Below, piece after piece: positions 39,852 through 48,843 of a stretch of 64,000 bases of DNA. The first letter of the stretch is position 1, and each line of letters starts with the position of its first letter. The translations under genes and the position numbers were made by a program. The DNA comes from JADKHR01 sp041917295 (lineage in GTDB: Bacteria > Elusimicrobiota > Elusimicrobia > FEN-1173), in the NCBI GenBank assembly GCA_041917295.1, contig JAYRXX010000019.1, forward strand, positions 1 through 64,000, in the 5' to 3' direction. A model generated the notes under the pieces. That model had not been told where the DNA came from and did not search any database. It saw nothing but the letters and a program-made list of their open reading frames with translations.

Positions 39852-40900
39852 AAAAATCTTATTTACCCACCTTAAATCGGTTGAAAAGAATTGCCAATTC
39901 CATGCCGGACACACCTTTGTTGGCTGCGGCTAAAGTGGAGGCTATGGTGCTCGTCAATATGCGTTATGAGAAAGTAATGGTGAATCGTCGTTTAAAGATC
40001 CACCCCTATCTGTTAACCAAACGGATTCTGACAGAGGCCATCGCCTACCTCACCGCTTGGCGAGACGCCGCTTTCATCGAAGCCCCTTCGGAATCCGTGA
40101 AGTTCACCGCGCGTAAGACCGAAGTGAAGCATCACGATCTGTTCCAAAAGCTTTGGGTCAAATTCTCGTCGGATGATTACAACGAACGGATCAATCGTTA
40201 CACTCACCGGTTGCGTGTAAATGGATTGAACAGGGGGTTTTTGAAGGGCAAGGACTGCATTGATTTCGGATGCGGTCACGGAAACTTCGGCCATGCCCTG
40301 TTGCGCGCGGGGGCCAAAAGCGTCTACGGCATTGATTTTGGCAAGGAGAGTGTGGCTTGTGCGATCGCCGCTCGCAATCGCCTGGGTGTGCCCCCCGAAC
40401 GCATGGAGTTTGAACACGGAACCGTTTACGCTGTTCCTCGGGCCGACAACAGTTTTGATTTCGCGATCCAAAACGGGGTGTTTCATCATTTGGAGGACGA
40501 GGACAAGGCCGTGAAGGAAGTGCGGCGGGTGTTGAAGCCGGGAGGGTGGTTCTGGATTTACACGGATGGCAGCGGCGCGGTGAGTCACGACCTCTGGGAT
40601 GCGTCCGTGCAAATTTTGAGAAACATTCCAGAAGATTTTATCTTGACCAGACTCGATGGTCTTAACTTGCAGGTGGGCAAGCGATACCACCTTGGGGACA
40701 GGCTCAAGGCCCCCTATCGGCATACAACGTGGAAAAGAATTACAGCCCGGTTGGCCAGGTTTGGATTTGGAAATTTCCGTCAATTAACGGGGGGATTTCC
40801 AACCGATTTTGACTTGGATGCCATACAGGCCGACCGATTCAGCAAGGAAAAATTTGGAGAAGGAGACCTTCGCTTGCTGGCTCAACTGGTCAAAAAATAA
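39848..40900 (+). CDS. SAM-dependent methyltransferase
   Basis: A 350-residue protein. An N-terminal helical part of about 125 residues precedes a Methyltransf_11-type domain: CIDFGCGHGNFGHALLRAGAKSVYGIDF (motif I and the acidic residue of strand 2), FDFAIQNGVFHHLEDEDKAVKEVRRVLKPGGWFWIY. It ends in a helical region. The ATG at 39848 lies inside the end of the preceding gene (ATGA); a longer frame to 39662 is an overlap artefact. Presumed to modify a cluster sugar. Confidence 0.8.
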   Translation: MKKSYLPTLNRLKRIANSMPDTPLLAAAKVEAMVLVNMRYEKVMVNRRLKIHPYLLTKRILTEAIAYLTAWRDAAFIEAPSESVKFTARKTEVKHHDLFQKLWVKFSSDDYNERINRYTHRLRVNGLNRGFLKGKDCIDFGCGHGNFGHALLRAGAKSVYGIDFGKESVACAIAARNRLGVPPERMEFEHGTVYAVPRADNSFDFAIQNGVFHHLEDEDKAVKEVRRVLKPGGWFWIYTDGSGAVSHDLWDASVQILRNIPEDFILTRLDGLNLQVGKRYHLGDRLKAPYRHTTWKRITARLARFGFGNFRQLTGGFPTDFDLDAIQADRFSKEKFGEGDLRLLAQLVKK

Positions 40901-40991
40901 AATCCGTTGATTGTACCTCGTGGGACCGAGGGCCTTGGACCCATTTTTCCGGTGGATCGAAAGGGGTGTGATCCAGAAAGGGGATTGATTG

Positions 40992-41747
40992 ATGAACCGT
41001 TTGTCTTCAAAAGAGGGTGGGAACGCCCGTTACGTTGTGGATAAAAAAGTTTTTCTTAAAGAGGCGGCCCTATCTAAACCAAAGGAGTACTTCGTCCGTC
41101 TTGTTTCTTTGCTCCGAAAAGAAAGGGGGGCCAAACCCTTTTCGTTAATCGATGTCGGTTGTGCTACGGGGGCGTTCTTGAATTACGCCGCCCAACGGCT
41201 TCCTGTTCATGAGATTGTTGGAGTGGATGTGTCAACGCCGCTTTTGCGGCGAGCGTCTGTTTTGGTCCCCAAGGCAAAATTTTATAAGGACTCGGTTTTA
41301 AGTCTTTCAACCCAAATCGGACGGCAGTATGACGTGTGTACTTGTTTGGGAGTGGCGGCGGTTTTCTTTGACCTAAAACGTATGCTTCGTCGTCTCCTTT
41401 CGTTGGTCCGTCCTGGTGGGTCTCTCTGGATATTCGATATCGTCAATCGAGATCCGATCGATACTTTGGTCAAGTTCCGGAGGGCCACGGAAGGGGACGA
41501 GCATCCTTGGCAAAAAGGGTTGAATAGCAGAAGTTTGTATACCTGGCGGCGATTGGTGCGAGAAATCAATCCATCCATGCGCTTGACCACATGGGATTTC
41601 GAATTGTCCAGGGATTTACCAAAAACGAACGACCCCCTCCGATCATGGACAGCCTATTGGCGCAACGGGCGCCGACAAATTCTTGTTGGAACAGGACAAA
41701 TGCTCAATTTCAAATTTCTTCGCATCCACAAAACCAGAGGTCGCTAG
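40992..41747 (+). CDS. SAM-dependent methyltransferase
   Basis: A 251-residue class I methyltransferase: SLIDVGCATGAFLNYAAQRLPVHEIVGVDVSTPLLRRA, YDVCTCLGVAAVFFDLKRMLRRLLSLVRPGGSLWIFDIVNRDP. The first 20 residues include NARYVVDKK. The ATG follows AAAGGGGATTGATTG. The 91-base gap before it holds only a weak CCTCG/CGAGG hairpin (40916-40931) without a T run. Substrate unknown; one of five methyltransferases between 39.0 and 46.9 kb. Confidence 0.8.
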   Translation: MNRLSSKEGGNARYVVDKKVFLKEAALSKPKEYFVRLVSLLRKERGAKPFSLIDVGCATGAFLNYAAQRLPVHEIVGVDVSTPLLRRASVLVPKAKFYKDSVLSLSTQIGRQYDVCTCLGVAAVFFDLKRMLRRLLSLVRPGGSLWIFDIVNRDPIDTLVKFRRATEGDEHPWQKGLNSRSLYTWRRLVREINPSMRLTTWDFELSRDLPKTNDPLRSWTAYWRNGRRQILVGTGQMLNFKFLRIHKTRGR

Positions 41748-41844
41748 ATTGTGTCCCCCAATTCAGTCCGACGGAAGGAATACCGGAAAAGGAAAAAATG
41801 TTTTTTCAGACGACTCTCAGCGAAGTGATTCCCCGGGACCTGCC

Positions 41845-43662
41845 ATGAAGATAAACATTGTTTCTCATATCGGGGATTGGGTCGATCATGAGGCCCTTCG
41901 AGGATTTGAGGTCATGAATATTCCGGCGTCTATTCCCGCTCTTTTGGATCTGGAAAGGGAGAAGATCCAATTTAATTCCTTTTCCTCATTCCTCCAACAA
42001 CAAGACTATTTGGAGATTTGGCGGGAAAGCGCTCGGAATGTGAAAGCGCTGATGGACCTTTCCTTCAATTTGGGACACCCCGACCGACCCAACCTGATTG
42101 TCATTCATGCCTACTCCCTGTTTCTCTTGCTTTCACAAATTCGTTTGGTCAGCCGGGGTCTCGATATCGCTTCCGCTGGAAAGCGCGTGGAAGAGGTAAC
42201 CATCGAAGATCCGGCGGGGCAGGATATTGAGTCGACGCTGTTCTTCGATTCTTTGCATTCGCCCTTGTTTCACGCGATTGCACGTCTGTGGGCCGGTGAG
42301 CGAGGAATTCGCGTTTTAACCGTTCCCCCGGGCCCCCGCCCTGTTAAGTGTGTTTGGTCCCAAACTTTGCGAGGGAGGCTTGTGGAAATTTGCTGCAAGG
42401 GGCCTGAATACATTCGGTCCGCGTTAAAAGAGGTGTTAACAAAAATTTCGACGGTTTCAAACCCGGTGTTGCTCCGATCTCCCCGAGACAATCGTTTACT
42501 GTGTTATTTGCCTTCGAAGGGAGCGTCATTGGGACGTTGGGCGCCAAAATGGGCAATGGATGTGGGGCGGTTCCTGTTGACTTGTCAAAAAACGAATACC
42601 AATGGACCGAACGGTTTCTCGTGTGAGGAGATTCAAATTTTCGGGCGCGTTCTGAAAGGACCTGAGTTGGACCTCGTATTGGAGCGTTTCGGTAGTCATT
42701 TGCGACGGACCTGGGCGCAAGGTTTCGCCATCTTTTCTTGGTTCTCCCGCTTTATTGAAAATCAAATCGCTTTCGGGTTTAACCCGGTTTTCATGGCGGC
42801 GGGTCCATTCACGGATTGGAACTTTCATTCCTATGTTGCGAATGCGTTTCAGAACCGGGGATTGCCCGTTGACGGAGTTCAGCATGGGGGGAATTACGGT
42901 TTGATGTTGAGTGGAGGTTTGCCCATTGCTTTTGTCGAGGGATCGGGAAATCGGTTTTTTCATTGGGGACAGGGGTGTGTTGATGAACTTGGGTTTTACG
43001 GGGTGTCCATGCCTATCCGTTGGGTCAAAACAGGTTCGCCTCGGATGCACGAACTTCAGACACGAAAGTCGTCCAAACGGTTACCCCGGAGACCTCGTCG
43101 TCTATTGTACGCTCCCACCTACTTGAGTGTGATGACAACGATGGGATCGAACATTCCATGGGACGCCTATCTCCCTCTTCTTCGGAGAGTATGTGGGATA
43201 CTCAATTATTCGAACTTGGATGTTTGGGTCAAGGTTCTCAATAGCGCGGAAATGCATTTTCTTCCGTGGAAAGAGTTTCCACGATTGACTGTTTTGGAGA
43301 AGGGATCGTTCGCGGATTATATGGGACCAGCCGATGTTTTATTGGTGGATTACCTTGGGGGATCGCCGATTTATGAAGCTCTCGTCACCCATCGCCCCAT
43401 TCTCCTCTACACGGGCATTGAAAACCAAAGATGGGACCCCAATTTTTTAAAAATATTAAGTGAACGAGTTCATTGTTTTCATTCCGCACCTGCTTATTTG
43501 TCCGGTCTTCAATCATTCGTGAGTGATCCGGAAGGGTTCTTGAAACGTGACACAAAAACAGACGGGGCCGATTTGCTGGAACGGTATATTCCGGCCGTGA
43601 ACCAGAAAACTTTCTGGCGAACAGTAGAATCGGAAGTTTACGGAAAGGTTGGACAAGCATGA
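41845..43662 (+). CDS. Large GT-B-like transferase (CDP-glycerol glycerophosphotransferase-like C-terminus)
   Basis: A 605-residue cytosolic protein. The N-terminal 330 residues are unfamiliar. The C-terminal third resembles the TagF/CDP-glycerol phosphotransferase and capsule KpsS-type fold: RRLLYAPTYLSVM (like the LYAPTWR motif), LDVWVKVLNSAEMHFLP, MGPADVLLVDYLGGSPIYEALVTHRPILLYTG. GVQHGGNYG also recalls GT-B donor-site loops. So it probably transfers a sugar or polyol phosphate in surface-polymer synthesis. I chose the ATG at 41845 (MKINIVSHIG); the frame extends 54 codons upstream into the preceding gene without a better start. Confidence 0.65.
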   Translation: MKINIVSHIGDWVDHEALRGFEVMNIPASIPALLDLEREKIQFNSFSSFLQQQDYLEIWRESARNVKALMDLSFNLGHPDRPNLIVIHAYSLFLLLSQIRLVSRGLDIASAGKRVEEVTIEDPAGQDIESTLFFDSLHSPLFHAIARLWAGERGIRVLTVPPGPRPVKCVWSQTLRGRLVEICCKGPEYIRSALKEVLTKISTVSNPVLLRSPRDNRLLCYLPSKGASLGRWAPKWAMDVGRFLLTCQKTNTNGPNGFSCEEIQIFGRVLKGPELDLVLERFGSHLRRTWAQGFAIFSWFSRFIENQIAFGFNPVFMAAGPFTDWNFHSYVANAFQNRGLPVDGVQHGGNYGLMLSGGLPIAFVEGSGNRFFHWGQGCVDELGFYGVSMPIRWVKTGSPRMHELQTRKSSKRLPRRPRRLLYAPTYLSVMTTMGSNIPWDAYLPLLRRVCGILNYSNLDVWVKVLNSAEMHFLPWKEFPRLTVLEKGSFADYMGPADVLLVDYLGGSPIYEALVTHRPILLYTGIENQRWDPNFLKILSERVHCFHSAPAYLSGLQSFVSDPEGFLKRDTKTDGADLLERYIPAVNQKTFWRTVESEVYGKVGQA

Positions 43663-45206
43663 CAACTCCCCAGCGAGAGGATTCGTTAAAGATTCGCTAC
43701 GCCGCCAAATTGTTCGCCAATGGATTGGGATTGGTTTTTGGAGCCGTCACCCAATCTATTACGGTTCGGACCCTGGGCCCGGAGGCTTTTGGCAGCTACA
43801 GTTTTTTGATGAATTTTTTCAACCAGGTTTGGGGATTTTTTGATATGGGAACGTCCATGGGATTTTACACAATAATATCCCAGAGGCCCGGAGAAACCGC
43901 CGTTATTCGTTTTTATTGGATTTACGCATTGGGTGTCGGGGTCGTGATGTCAACTTTGGTTGGGGTTGCGTACGCGGTAGGAGTCAACGAACGGTTGTGG
44001 TTCGGGCACGATCCCCTCTTTGTTTGGGTTGCGCTGGGGTTGGCGTTGTTCTTTGCCTTTTCCCAAATTTTAAACCAGATGATTGATGGTTACGGACTAA
44101 CCGTGGCGGGTGAGATGGCTCGGAACAAACAACGCGTGATTGCACTGGGTCTTCTCTCTCTTCTTGCGGTGACTGGGAATCTCACGTTAAAAAATTATTT
44201 TCTCTACAATTATCTCATCGTTGGGATTCTCGGGTGGTTTTGGTGTCAAAGTTTTGCAAGGAGGGGAGGTCCTGTTGTTTATGGAACTCCTCTCTCCGGA
44301 AAAAATGTTCTGAATTACACAAAGGAATTTTTTGGATACGCCTCTCCCCTGGCTGTATATTGTTTTGCCGGGGCGGTCGTGAATCTGTTTGATCGCTGGC
44401 TCTTGCAATTGGCGTCCGGATCTGTCGAACAAGGATTTTTTGGATTTGCTTTCCAATTGTCGAGTTTGGCCTTTGTTTTTAGTGGATCGATGACACCTCT
44501 TCTAACGCGGGAATTGGCCCTTGCTTACGCGGAGGGAGATCGGGAACGAATGAGGTCTTTGTTTTCACGCTCGGTCAAGACTCTCTATTCTGCCACTGCG
44601 GTGATCGTCCTTTTCCTTGCTGTGGCAGCGCCGGAGGTTTCCCGGATATTTGGCGGGCACCAATTCAATGGGGCCACTTGGGCCTTCGGTTTTATGATGT
44701 TATACCCCCTATATCAGACCATTGGTCAGTTAAGCGGATCGGTTTTCTTTGCCACAGGTCAGACGAGGGCTTATCGCAATTTGGGGACCGGGATTCTTGT
44801 GGTGGGTCTTCCGATTAGTTACTGCCTTTTGGCGCCTGGATTCAGGGGTGGGATGCACCTTGGAGCGGCGGGGCTTGCTTTGAAAATGGTGGGACTACAA
44901 ATTATCGGTGTTAATTTGCTTTTAAGGTTCATTGCCAAATCACTCGCTCTATCTTATCGGGACTTGCTGTGGCATCAAGTCGTGGTTACAGTGGGGTTTG
45001 GGCTTGCCGCCGTTTCGTCAATTTTCCTGGGTCGATTGATGTCCAACACAGACGTGATCCGGTGTGTAGGAACGGCCGCGATTTACGGGTTGTTGGTTGT
45101 CATTTCGGTATGGCGATATCCCGGTTTCTTGGGTATGAAGCCGTGTGATTTGAAAACGCTTCTAGAACGGGTCAAACATTGGACGAGAAGGAAATTGTTC
45201 CGATGA
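43659..45206 (+). CDS. Polysaccharide flippase (Wzx type, MOP superfamily)
   Basis: A 515-residue membrane protein with 12-14 predicted helices. The start AAKLFANGLGLVFGAVTQSITVRTLGPEAFGSYSF is the conserved first helix of polysaccharide exporters, and later FVFSGSMTPLLTRELALAYAEGDRERMRSLF is the typical mid-protein loop. It likely flips undecaprenyl-linked repeat units across the inner membrane. The window shows no Wzy or ABC exporter for certain, so the export mode beyond this is inferred. ATG overlaps the upstream stop by 4 bases. Confidence 0.85.
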   Translation: MTTPQREDSLKIRYAAKLFANGLGLVFGAVTQSITVRTLGPEAFGSYSFLMNFFNQVWGFFDMGTSMGFYTIISQRPGETAVIRFYWIYALGVGVVMSTLVGVAYAVGVNERLWFGHDPLFVWVALGLALFFAFSQILNQMIDGYGLTVAGEMARNKQRVIALGLLSLLAVTGNLTLKNYFLYNYLIVGILGWFWCQSFARRGGPVVYGTPLSGKNVLNYTKEFFGYASPLAVYCFAGAVVNLFDRWLLQLASGSVEQGFFGFAFQLSSLAFVFSGSMTPLLTRELALAYAEGDRERMRSLFSRSVKTLYSATAVIVLFLAVAAPEVSRIFGGHQFNGATWAFGFMMLYPLYQTIGQLSGSVFFATGQTRAYRNLGTGILVVGLPISYCLLAPGFRGGMHLGAAGLALKMVGLQIIGVNLLLRFIAKSLALSYRDLLWHQVVVTVGFGLAAVSSIFLGRLMSNTDVIRCVGTAAIYGLLVVISVWRYPGFLGMKPCDLKTLLERVKHWTRRKLFR

Positions 45207-45997
45207 AGGAAATTTTGGAATGGCTACCGAGAGGAGCCAATCATCTGGCATCCGCTTCCTATTGGAATGATGTTCGAGAAGAAGAAGGAAAACCATTCGA
45301 CCTTCATTGCGGGGGAAAGGAAAAGCTGATTCGCTATCTTGGAAATGAAACGGGGCTATTGAGTGATTTTTTCCAACTAATGGAGTTGGCAAGGGAACTC
45401 GGTCAATTTCCCCAAGGACAGGGGGTAGACATGGCTGCGGGGGCTGGTTGGGGAACCGCACTCCTTTCTCGTTTTCCGGACGTGACCAAAATAACCGCGG
45501 TGGATTTCTCCCGTCACCGACTGGTTGATCTGGCCCCCGCTGTTTTTGAAGCCTTGGGCGCGGACACATCCAAGATCGATCGCGCGGTGGGAAGTTTCTA
45601 CGAAGTTCGTTTGCCCTCGGGCTCTATTGATTTTTGTTTTCTCTCCCAGGCTTTCCATCACGCGGACAACCCCCTGCGTTTGTTGGGCGAAGCGGGAAGA
45701 CTCCTTCGTCCAGGGGGAAACATTTATATTTTAGGAGAAGAACCTATTTCATTTACAAGAATCGCTCATCAATGGGCGCTGAACATGACGAAAAGACTGC
45801 TTCCACAGACAGGGCATTGGCGCCCACCGGTAAGAAAGCTGTTTCCTTCCTTTCGTGAATTGTTTCCTGCGGACACGGTTTTGGGCGATAATTATTACCG
45901 ATTTGATGATTATCTGAACATCTATCAAAGGGCGGGTTTTCGGGTGGAATTCATTCGGATTTCCCATCGAGCAATTTTCCTTTTAAATAAATTATGA
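45203..45997 (+). CDS. SAM-dependent methyltransferase
   Basis: A 264-residue class I methyltransferase: GVDMAAGAGWGTALLSRFPDVTKITAVDFS for SAM binding, then IDFCFLSQAFHHADNPLRLLGEAGRLLRPGGNIYIL. The motif-I glycines are AAGAGWG, slightly unusual. The C-terminal half is helical with SFRELFPADTVLGDNYYRFDDY. The ATG at 45203 overlaps the flippase stop (ATGA), preferred over an ATG eight codons upstream. Substrate unknown. Confidence 0.78.
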   Translation: MKEILEWLPRGANHLASASYWNDVREEEGKPFDLHCGGKEKLIRYLGNETGLLSDFFQLMELARELGQFPQGQGVDMAAGAGWGTALLSRFPDVTKITAVDFSRHRLVDLAPAVFEALGADTSKIDRAVGSFYEVRLPSGSIDFCFLSQAFHHADNPLRLLGEAGRLLRPGGNIYILGEEPISFTRIAHQWALNMTKRLLPQTGHWRPPVRKLFPSFRELFPADTVLGDNYYRFDDYLNIYQRAGFRVEFIRISHRAIFLLNKL

Positions 45998-46049
45998 CCG
46001 GACGGATTTGGACGGTGTGGTTCGAAAAAAGAATGAAGGGGTCTCGGCC

Positions 46050-46949
46050 GTGAGGAGATGGTACAAGTATCAATTGGCCCCCGCCGCGGGGATGACTCGG
46101 GTTTACGAACAGGATGAGAATTTCCGTGACCATGCCCTCTCTATGGGAGGTTACGATGCCGATGAATCTTACGCATCACGGGATCAATTTTTTGACCGGC
46201 ATTATTTTAACGCGGCTTGGGGCCGTTATGAATCTTATGATCGGTTTCTCCGATCGGTATTGAACAAGAAGTGGAAGATTCTATCTGTTGGGAGCGGTCG
46301 CGCGATCAACGAGCTGGTGTTTATAAACGAGGGATACGATGTCACCTGCTCGGATTTGGAGGTGGCTCCCTGCGTTGAAGCGGCCCGAATTCTTTTTCCA
46401 AACTTGGTTTACAAACGATTGAATATTTTAAGGGACCCGGACTGTGGTTTCTATGACGCTGTCGTGTCGTTGAGTTTGATTTATTTGTTTGATGCGGACG
46501 AGTTGACCCTTTTTTTTCGCAACGTGGCGCTTTCGTTAAAGGAAGGAGGACATTTCATATTGGACTCCGCGGGGGCACCGGACAATGTCTTATCTTACCT
46601 TTGGAGGGATGTGTGTCTCCCCTTGGAGACGCGAGTCAAACAATTAATTGGCGCCTTTCAGGGTCACAAGAGGAGGTTTTCAATCAAACGTTTCGGTTAT
46701 GTTCGAACCGATCAAGAGATTGTTTCGGCCGCGGCAAGGGCAGGTCTTCGTTTAGCAGATTCAATTCGGGGGGCTTATTTGATGGAGTTCCGGCGGAGTT
46801 CGTTGATCGGACGTCTCATTGGGAAAGCCCCCTGGTTGGATGGCCTGTTGTCCGTTGTGGGAAGTCGGATTCCTTATATACGAATGTTTCATTTTGTCAA
46901 AGATGGGAATTTGTTTGGTTGGACTCAACGCGGTGCGCAAAATGAATAA
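46050..46949 (+). CDS. Putative SAM-dependent methyltransferase
   Basis: A 299-residue protein with a methyltransferase core: KILSVGSGRAINELVFINEGYDVTCSDLEVAP and FYDAVVSLSLIYLFDADELTLFFRNVALSLKEGGHFILDSAG. C-terminal half helical and basic. The start is uncertain: GTG at 46050 has AAGGGG eight bases upstream, while an in-frame TTG at 46008 would add 14 residues without a clear ribosome-binding site. Downstream is a 129-base gap with a palindrome. Function in the cluster unknown. Confidence 0.72.
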   Translation: MRRWYKYQLAPAAGMTRVYEQDENFRDHALSMGGYDADESYASRDQFFDRHYFNAAWGRYESYDRFLRSVLNKKWKILSVGSGRAINELVFINEGYDVTCSDLEVAPCVEAARILFPNLVYKRLNILRDPDCGFYDAVVSLSLIYLFDADELTLFFRNVALSLKEGGHFILDSAGAPDNVLSYLWRDVCLPLETRVKQLIGAFQGHKRRFSIKRFGYVRTDQEIVSAAARAGLRLADSIRGAYLMEFRRSSLIGRLIGKAPWLDGLLSVVGSRIPYIRMFHFVKDGNLFGWTQRGAQNE

Positions 46950-46978
46950 AAGGATCCAGGAACTTTAACGGGATACTG

Positions 46979-46994
46979 TTTTAGCCGGCTAAAA
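46979..46994. promoter_or_regulatory. 16-base perfect palindrome TTTTAGCCGGCTAAAA
   Basis: A perfect inverted repeat in the 129-base gap between a methyltransferase gene and the glycosyltransferase that opens the Wbp module. With no loop and no T run it is not a terminator. A dimeric regulator could bind such a site. A related half, TAGCCGG, recurs about 30 bases downstream. I see no convincing promoter beside it. Confidence 0.4.
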
Positions 46995-47078
46995 TTTCTT
47001 GGATCTAATCGGTAGCCGGAGATCGATGCGGGGCAAAACAAAAAAACGAAACCGGTCAAGGAGAGCAATGGTCGGCAC

Positions 47079-47852
47079 ATGGCGATATATTTTCTAATAC
47101 CCGTTTACAATGAAGCTTTAAATATTCCCAAGCTTTCCGCTGATTTAAAAGGCGTGTTGATGGGGGAGGAAAAATTTTATTTGTTTGTCGACGATTCTTC
47201 CAATGACGAAACAATCCTTCGAATCAACGAATCGTTTTGTGGCAATGCTTACCACATTATCAAAAAGGACAAAAACCTTGGGCCCGGCGATTCGTTCAAC
47301 CAGGGGTTTGAGTGGATTATTCAACAATCCAAACAAGGGGACAATTTGGTGGTGACTTTGGAAGCGGACAATACTTCCGACCTGAGCATTTTATCGAACA
47401 TGGTGATCATTGCGCGGTTGGGGTACAAACTTGTGCTCGCTTCGGTCTACGCTCAGGGGGGGGGGTTCGATAAAACATCTCTCATCCGAAAAACCATTTC
47501 ATTTGTGGCCAATCTGTTATTTCGGTTTTTCTTGAACGTCCATGTTCTCACGATCAGCTCGTTCTACCGCGTTTACCACGTTGAACTTGTTAAGAGAATA
47601 AAGTCCCAGTACGGAACAATAATCGAACAGAAGGGATTTGTTTCCATGGCCGAAATTTTGGTTAAAGCGATCCACGTCAAAGCCAGTGTCTTGGAAGTCC
47701 CGATGGTTCTTCATTCCGTTAACAGGAAAGGCAAATCGAAGATGAAAATTATTAGAACAACAATGAGTTATTTAAGGTTTTTGATGAGTTGCCGAAATAA
47801 TATTTCCGACAGACATCCAACCATTAATTCAAAAACCGGGAGAGAAAAATAA
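47079..47852 (+). CDS. Glycosyltransferase family 2 (dolichyl-phosphate mannosyltransferase-like)
   Basis: A 257-residue GT-A enzyme: IYFLIPVYNEALNIPKL at the start, FVDDSSNDETI for nucleotide binding, GPGDSFNQGFEWI, and LEADNTSDLSIL in the place of the DxD motif (EAD). It resembles polyprenyl-phosphate sugar transferases without the C-terminal membrane domain. AAGGAG lies about 15 bases before the ATG, somewhat far. The gene is visibly more AT-rich than the 1-24 kb region and opens a block of similar composition up to about 50.5 kb. Confidence 0.82.
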   Translation: MAIYFLIPVYNEALNIPKLSADLKGVLMGEEKFYLFVDDSSNDETILRINESFCGNAYHIIKKDKNLGPGDSFNQGFEWIIQQSKQGDNLVVTLEADNTSDLSILSNMVIIARLGYKLVLASVYAQGGGFDKTSLIRKTISFVANLLFRFFLNVHVLTISSFYRVYHVELVKRIKSQYGTIIEQKGFVSMAEILVKAIHVKASVLEVPMVLHSVNRKGKSKMKIIRTTMSYLRFLMSCRNNISDRHPTINSKTGREK

Positions 47853-48827
47853 ATGAAGAAAACAATTGTTGTCACCGGAGCCGCTGGTTTCATAGGCTCA
47901 CACCTCTGTGACGTCCTTTTGGCGCAGCATTTCAAAGTGGTTGCCATTGACAATCTTTCAATGGGCAAACGAGAAAATTTGTTTCGGTGTCTGAAAAATA
48001 AAGATTTTTTATTCCATAAAATAGATGTTACAAACCGGAAAGACATGATGTCCGTTGGGTGTCATTTCCAAACCATCGTTCACCTTGCCGCCTACAAAAT
48101 CCCGAGATATGGTAATGCCATAGAAACCGCCAAAACAAACACCTTGGGCGCTTTCAATGCTCTTGAGTTGGCAAGAAGGGCTGGAGCGAAAGCGGTTCTT
48201 GCCTCGACGTCGGATGTGTACGGCAAGAACCCAAATGTGCCGTTTCACGAGGAAAGTGATTCCGTTCTCGGCCCCAGCACTGTTCAACGTTGGACGTATG
48301 CGGCGTCCAAGTTGTTCACAGAGCATTTGGCTTTTGCTCACCAGAATGCGTTTGGATTTCCTGTTTCGATCGCGCGGTTTTTTGGATCTTACGGGCCCCG
48401 GCAGCATCCAAGCTGGTGGGGTGGACCGCAGGCGGTCTTCATTAACGCAGTGCTTCGGGGCCAAGAGATTGAAATCCACGGGGACGGTATGCAAACACGA
48501 AGTTTTTGTTATATTAGCGACACGATTGATGGACTGATTCGGTTGATTAAAAACGACAAAGCCAATGGAGGAATCTTTAATATTGGGAGCGTCCAGGAAA
48601 TAACAATTTTGGACTTAGCTCGTTTAATAAAAAGGATATCCGGTGTGCCCGGAAAATTTAAAATCAAGTTTGTGCCGTACAAAAATTTTGGAAAATATGA
48701 GGATGTGCGTCGACGCGTCCCGAACATCATTAAGGCCAGAACCCTGTTGAATTTTAGGCCCAAAATGTCTCTTCGAGATGGACTCAAAAAGACCATCGAG
48801 TGGCAGAAAACCGAATTGGGCTTGTGA
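47853..48827 (+). CDS. NAD-dependent epimerase/dehydratase (extended SDR)
   Basis: A 324-residue SDR: VVTGAAGFIGSHLCDVLL for NAD, VHLAAYKIPRYGNA, VLASTSDVYGKNP, and the catalytic TYAASKLFTEHL (YxxxK). RFFGSYGPRQHPSWWGGPQAVFINAVLRGQEIEIHGDGMQTRSFCYI is typical of UDP-glucose/UDP-GlcNAc 4-epimerase-like enzymes. It begins immediately after the GT2 stop. It probably interconverts or decarboxylates a UDP-sugar; the exact activity cannot be read from motifs alone. Confidence 0.85.
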   Translation: MKKTIVVTGAAGFIGSHLCDVLLAQHFKVVAIDNLSMGKRENLFRCLKNKDFLFHKIDVTNRKDMMSVGCHFQTIVHLAAYKIPRYGNAIETAKTNTLGAFNALELARRAGAKAVLASTSDVYGKNPNVPFHEESDSVLGPSTVQRWTYAASKLFTEHLAFAHQNAFGFPVSIARFFGSYGPRQHPSWWGGPQAVFINAVLRGQEIEIHGDGMQTRSFCYISDTIDGLIRLIKNDKANGGIFNIGSVQEITILDLARLIKRISGVPGKFKIKFVPYKNFGKYEDVRRRVPNIIKARTLLNFRPKMSLRDGLKKTIEWQKTELGL

Positions 48828-48843
48828 GAGGAGGCCAAGGTTA

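Noticed and set aside
40916..40931. CCTCG/CGAGG hairpin as terminator after the 39848 methyltransferase
   Set aside because: Five-base stem and no adjoining T run; too weak to call.
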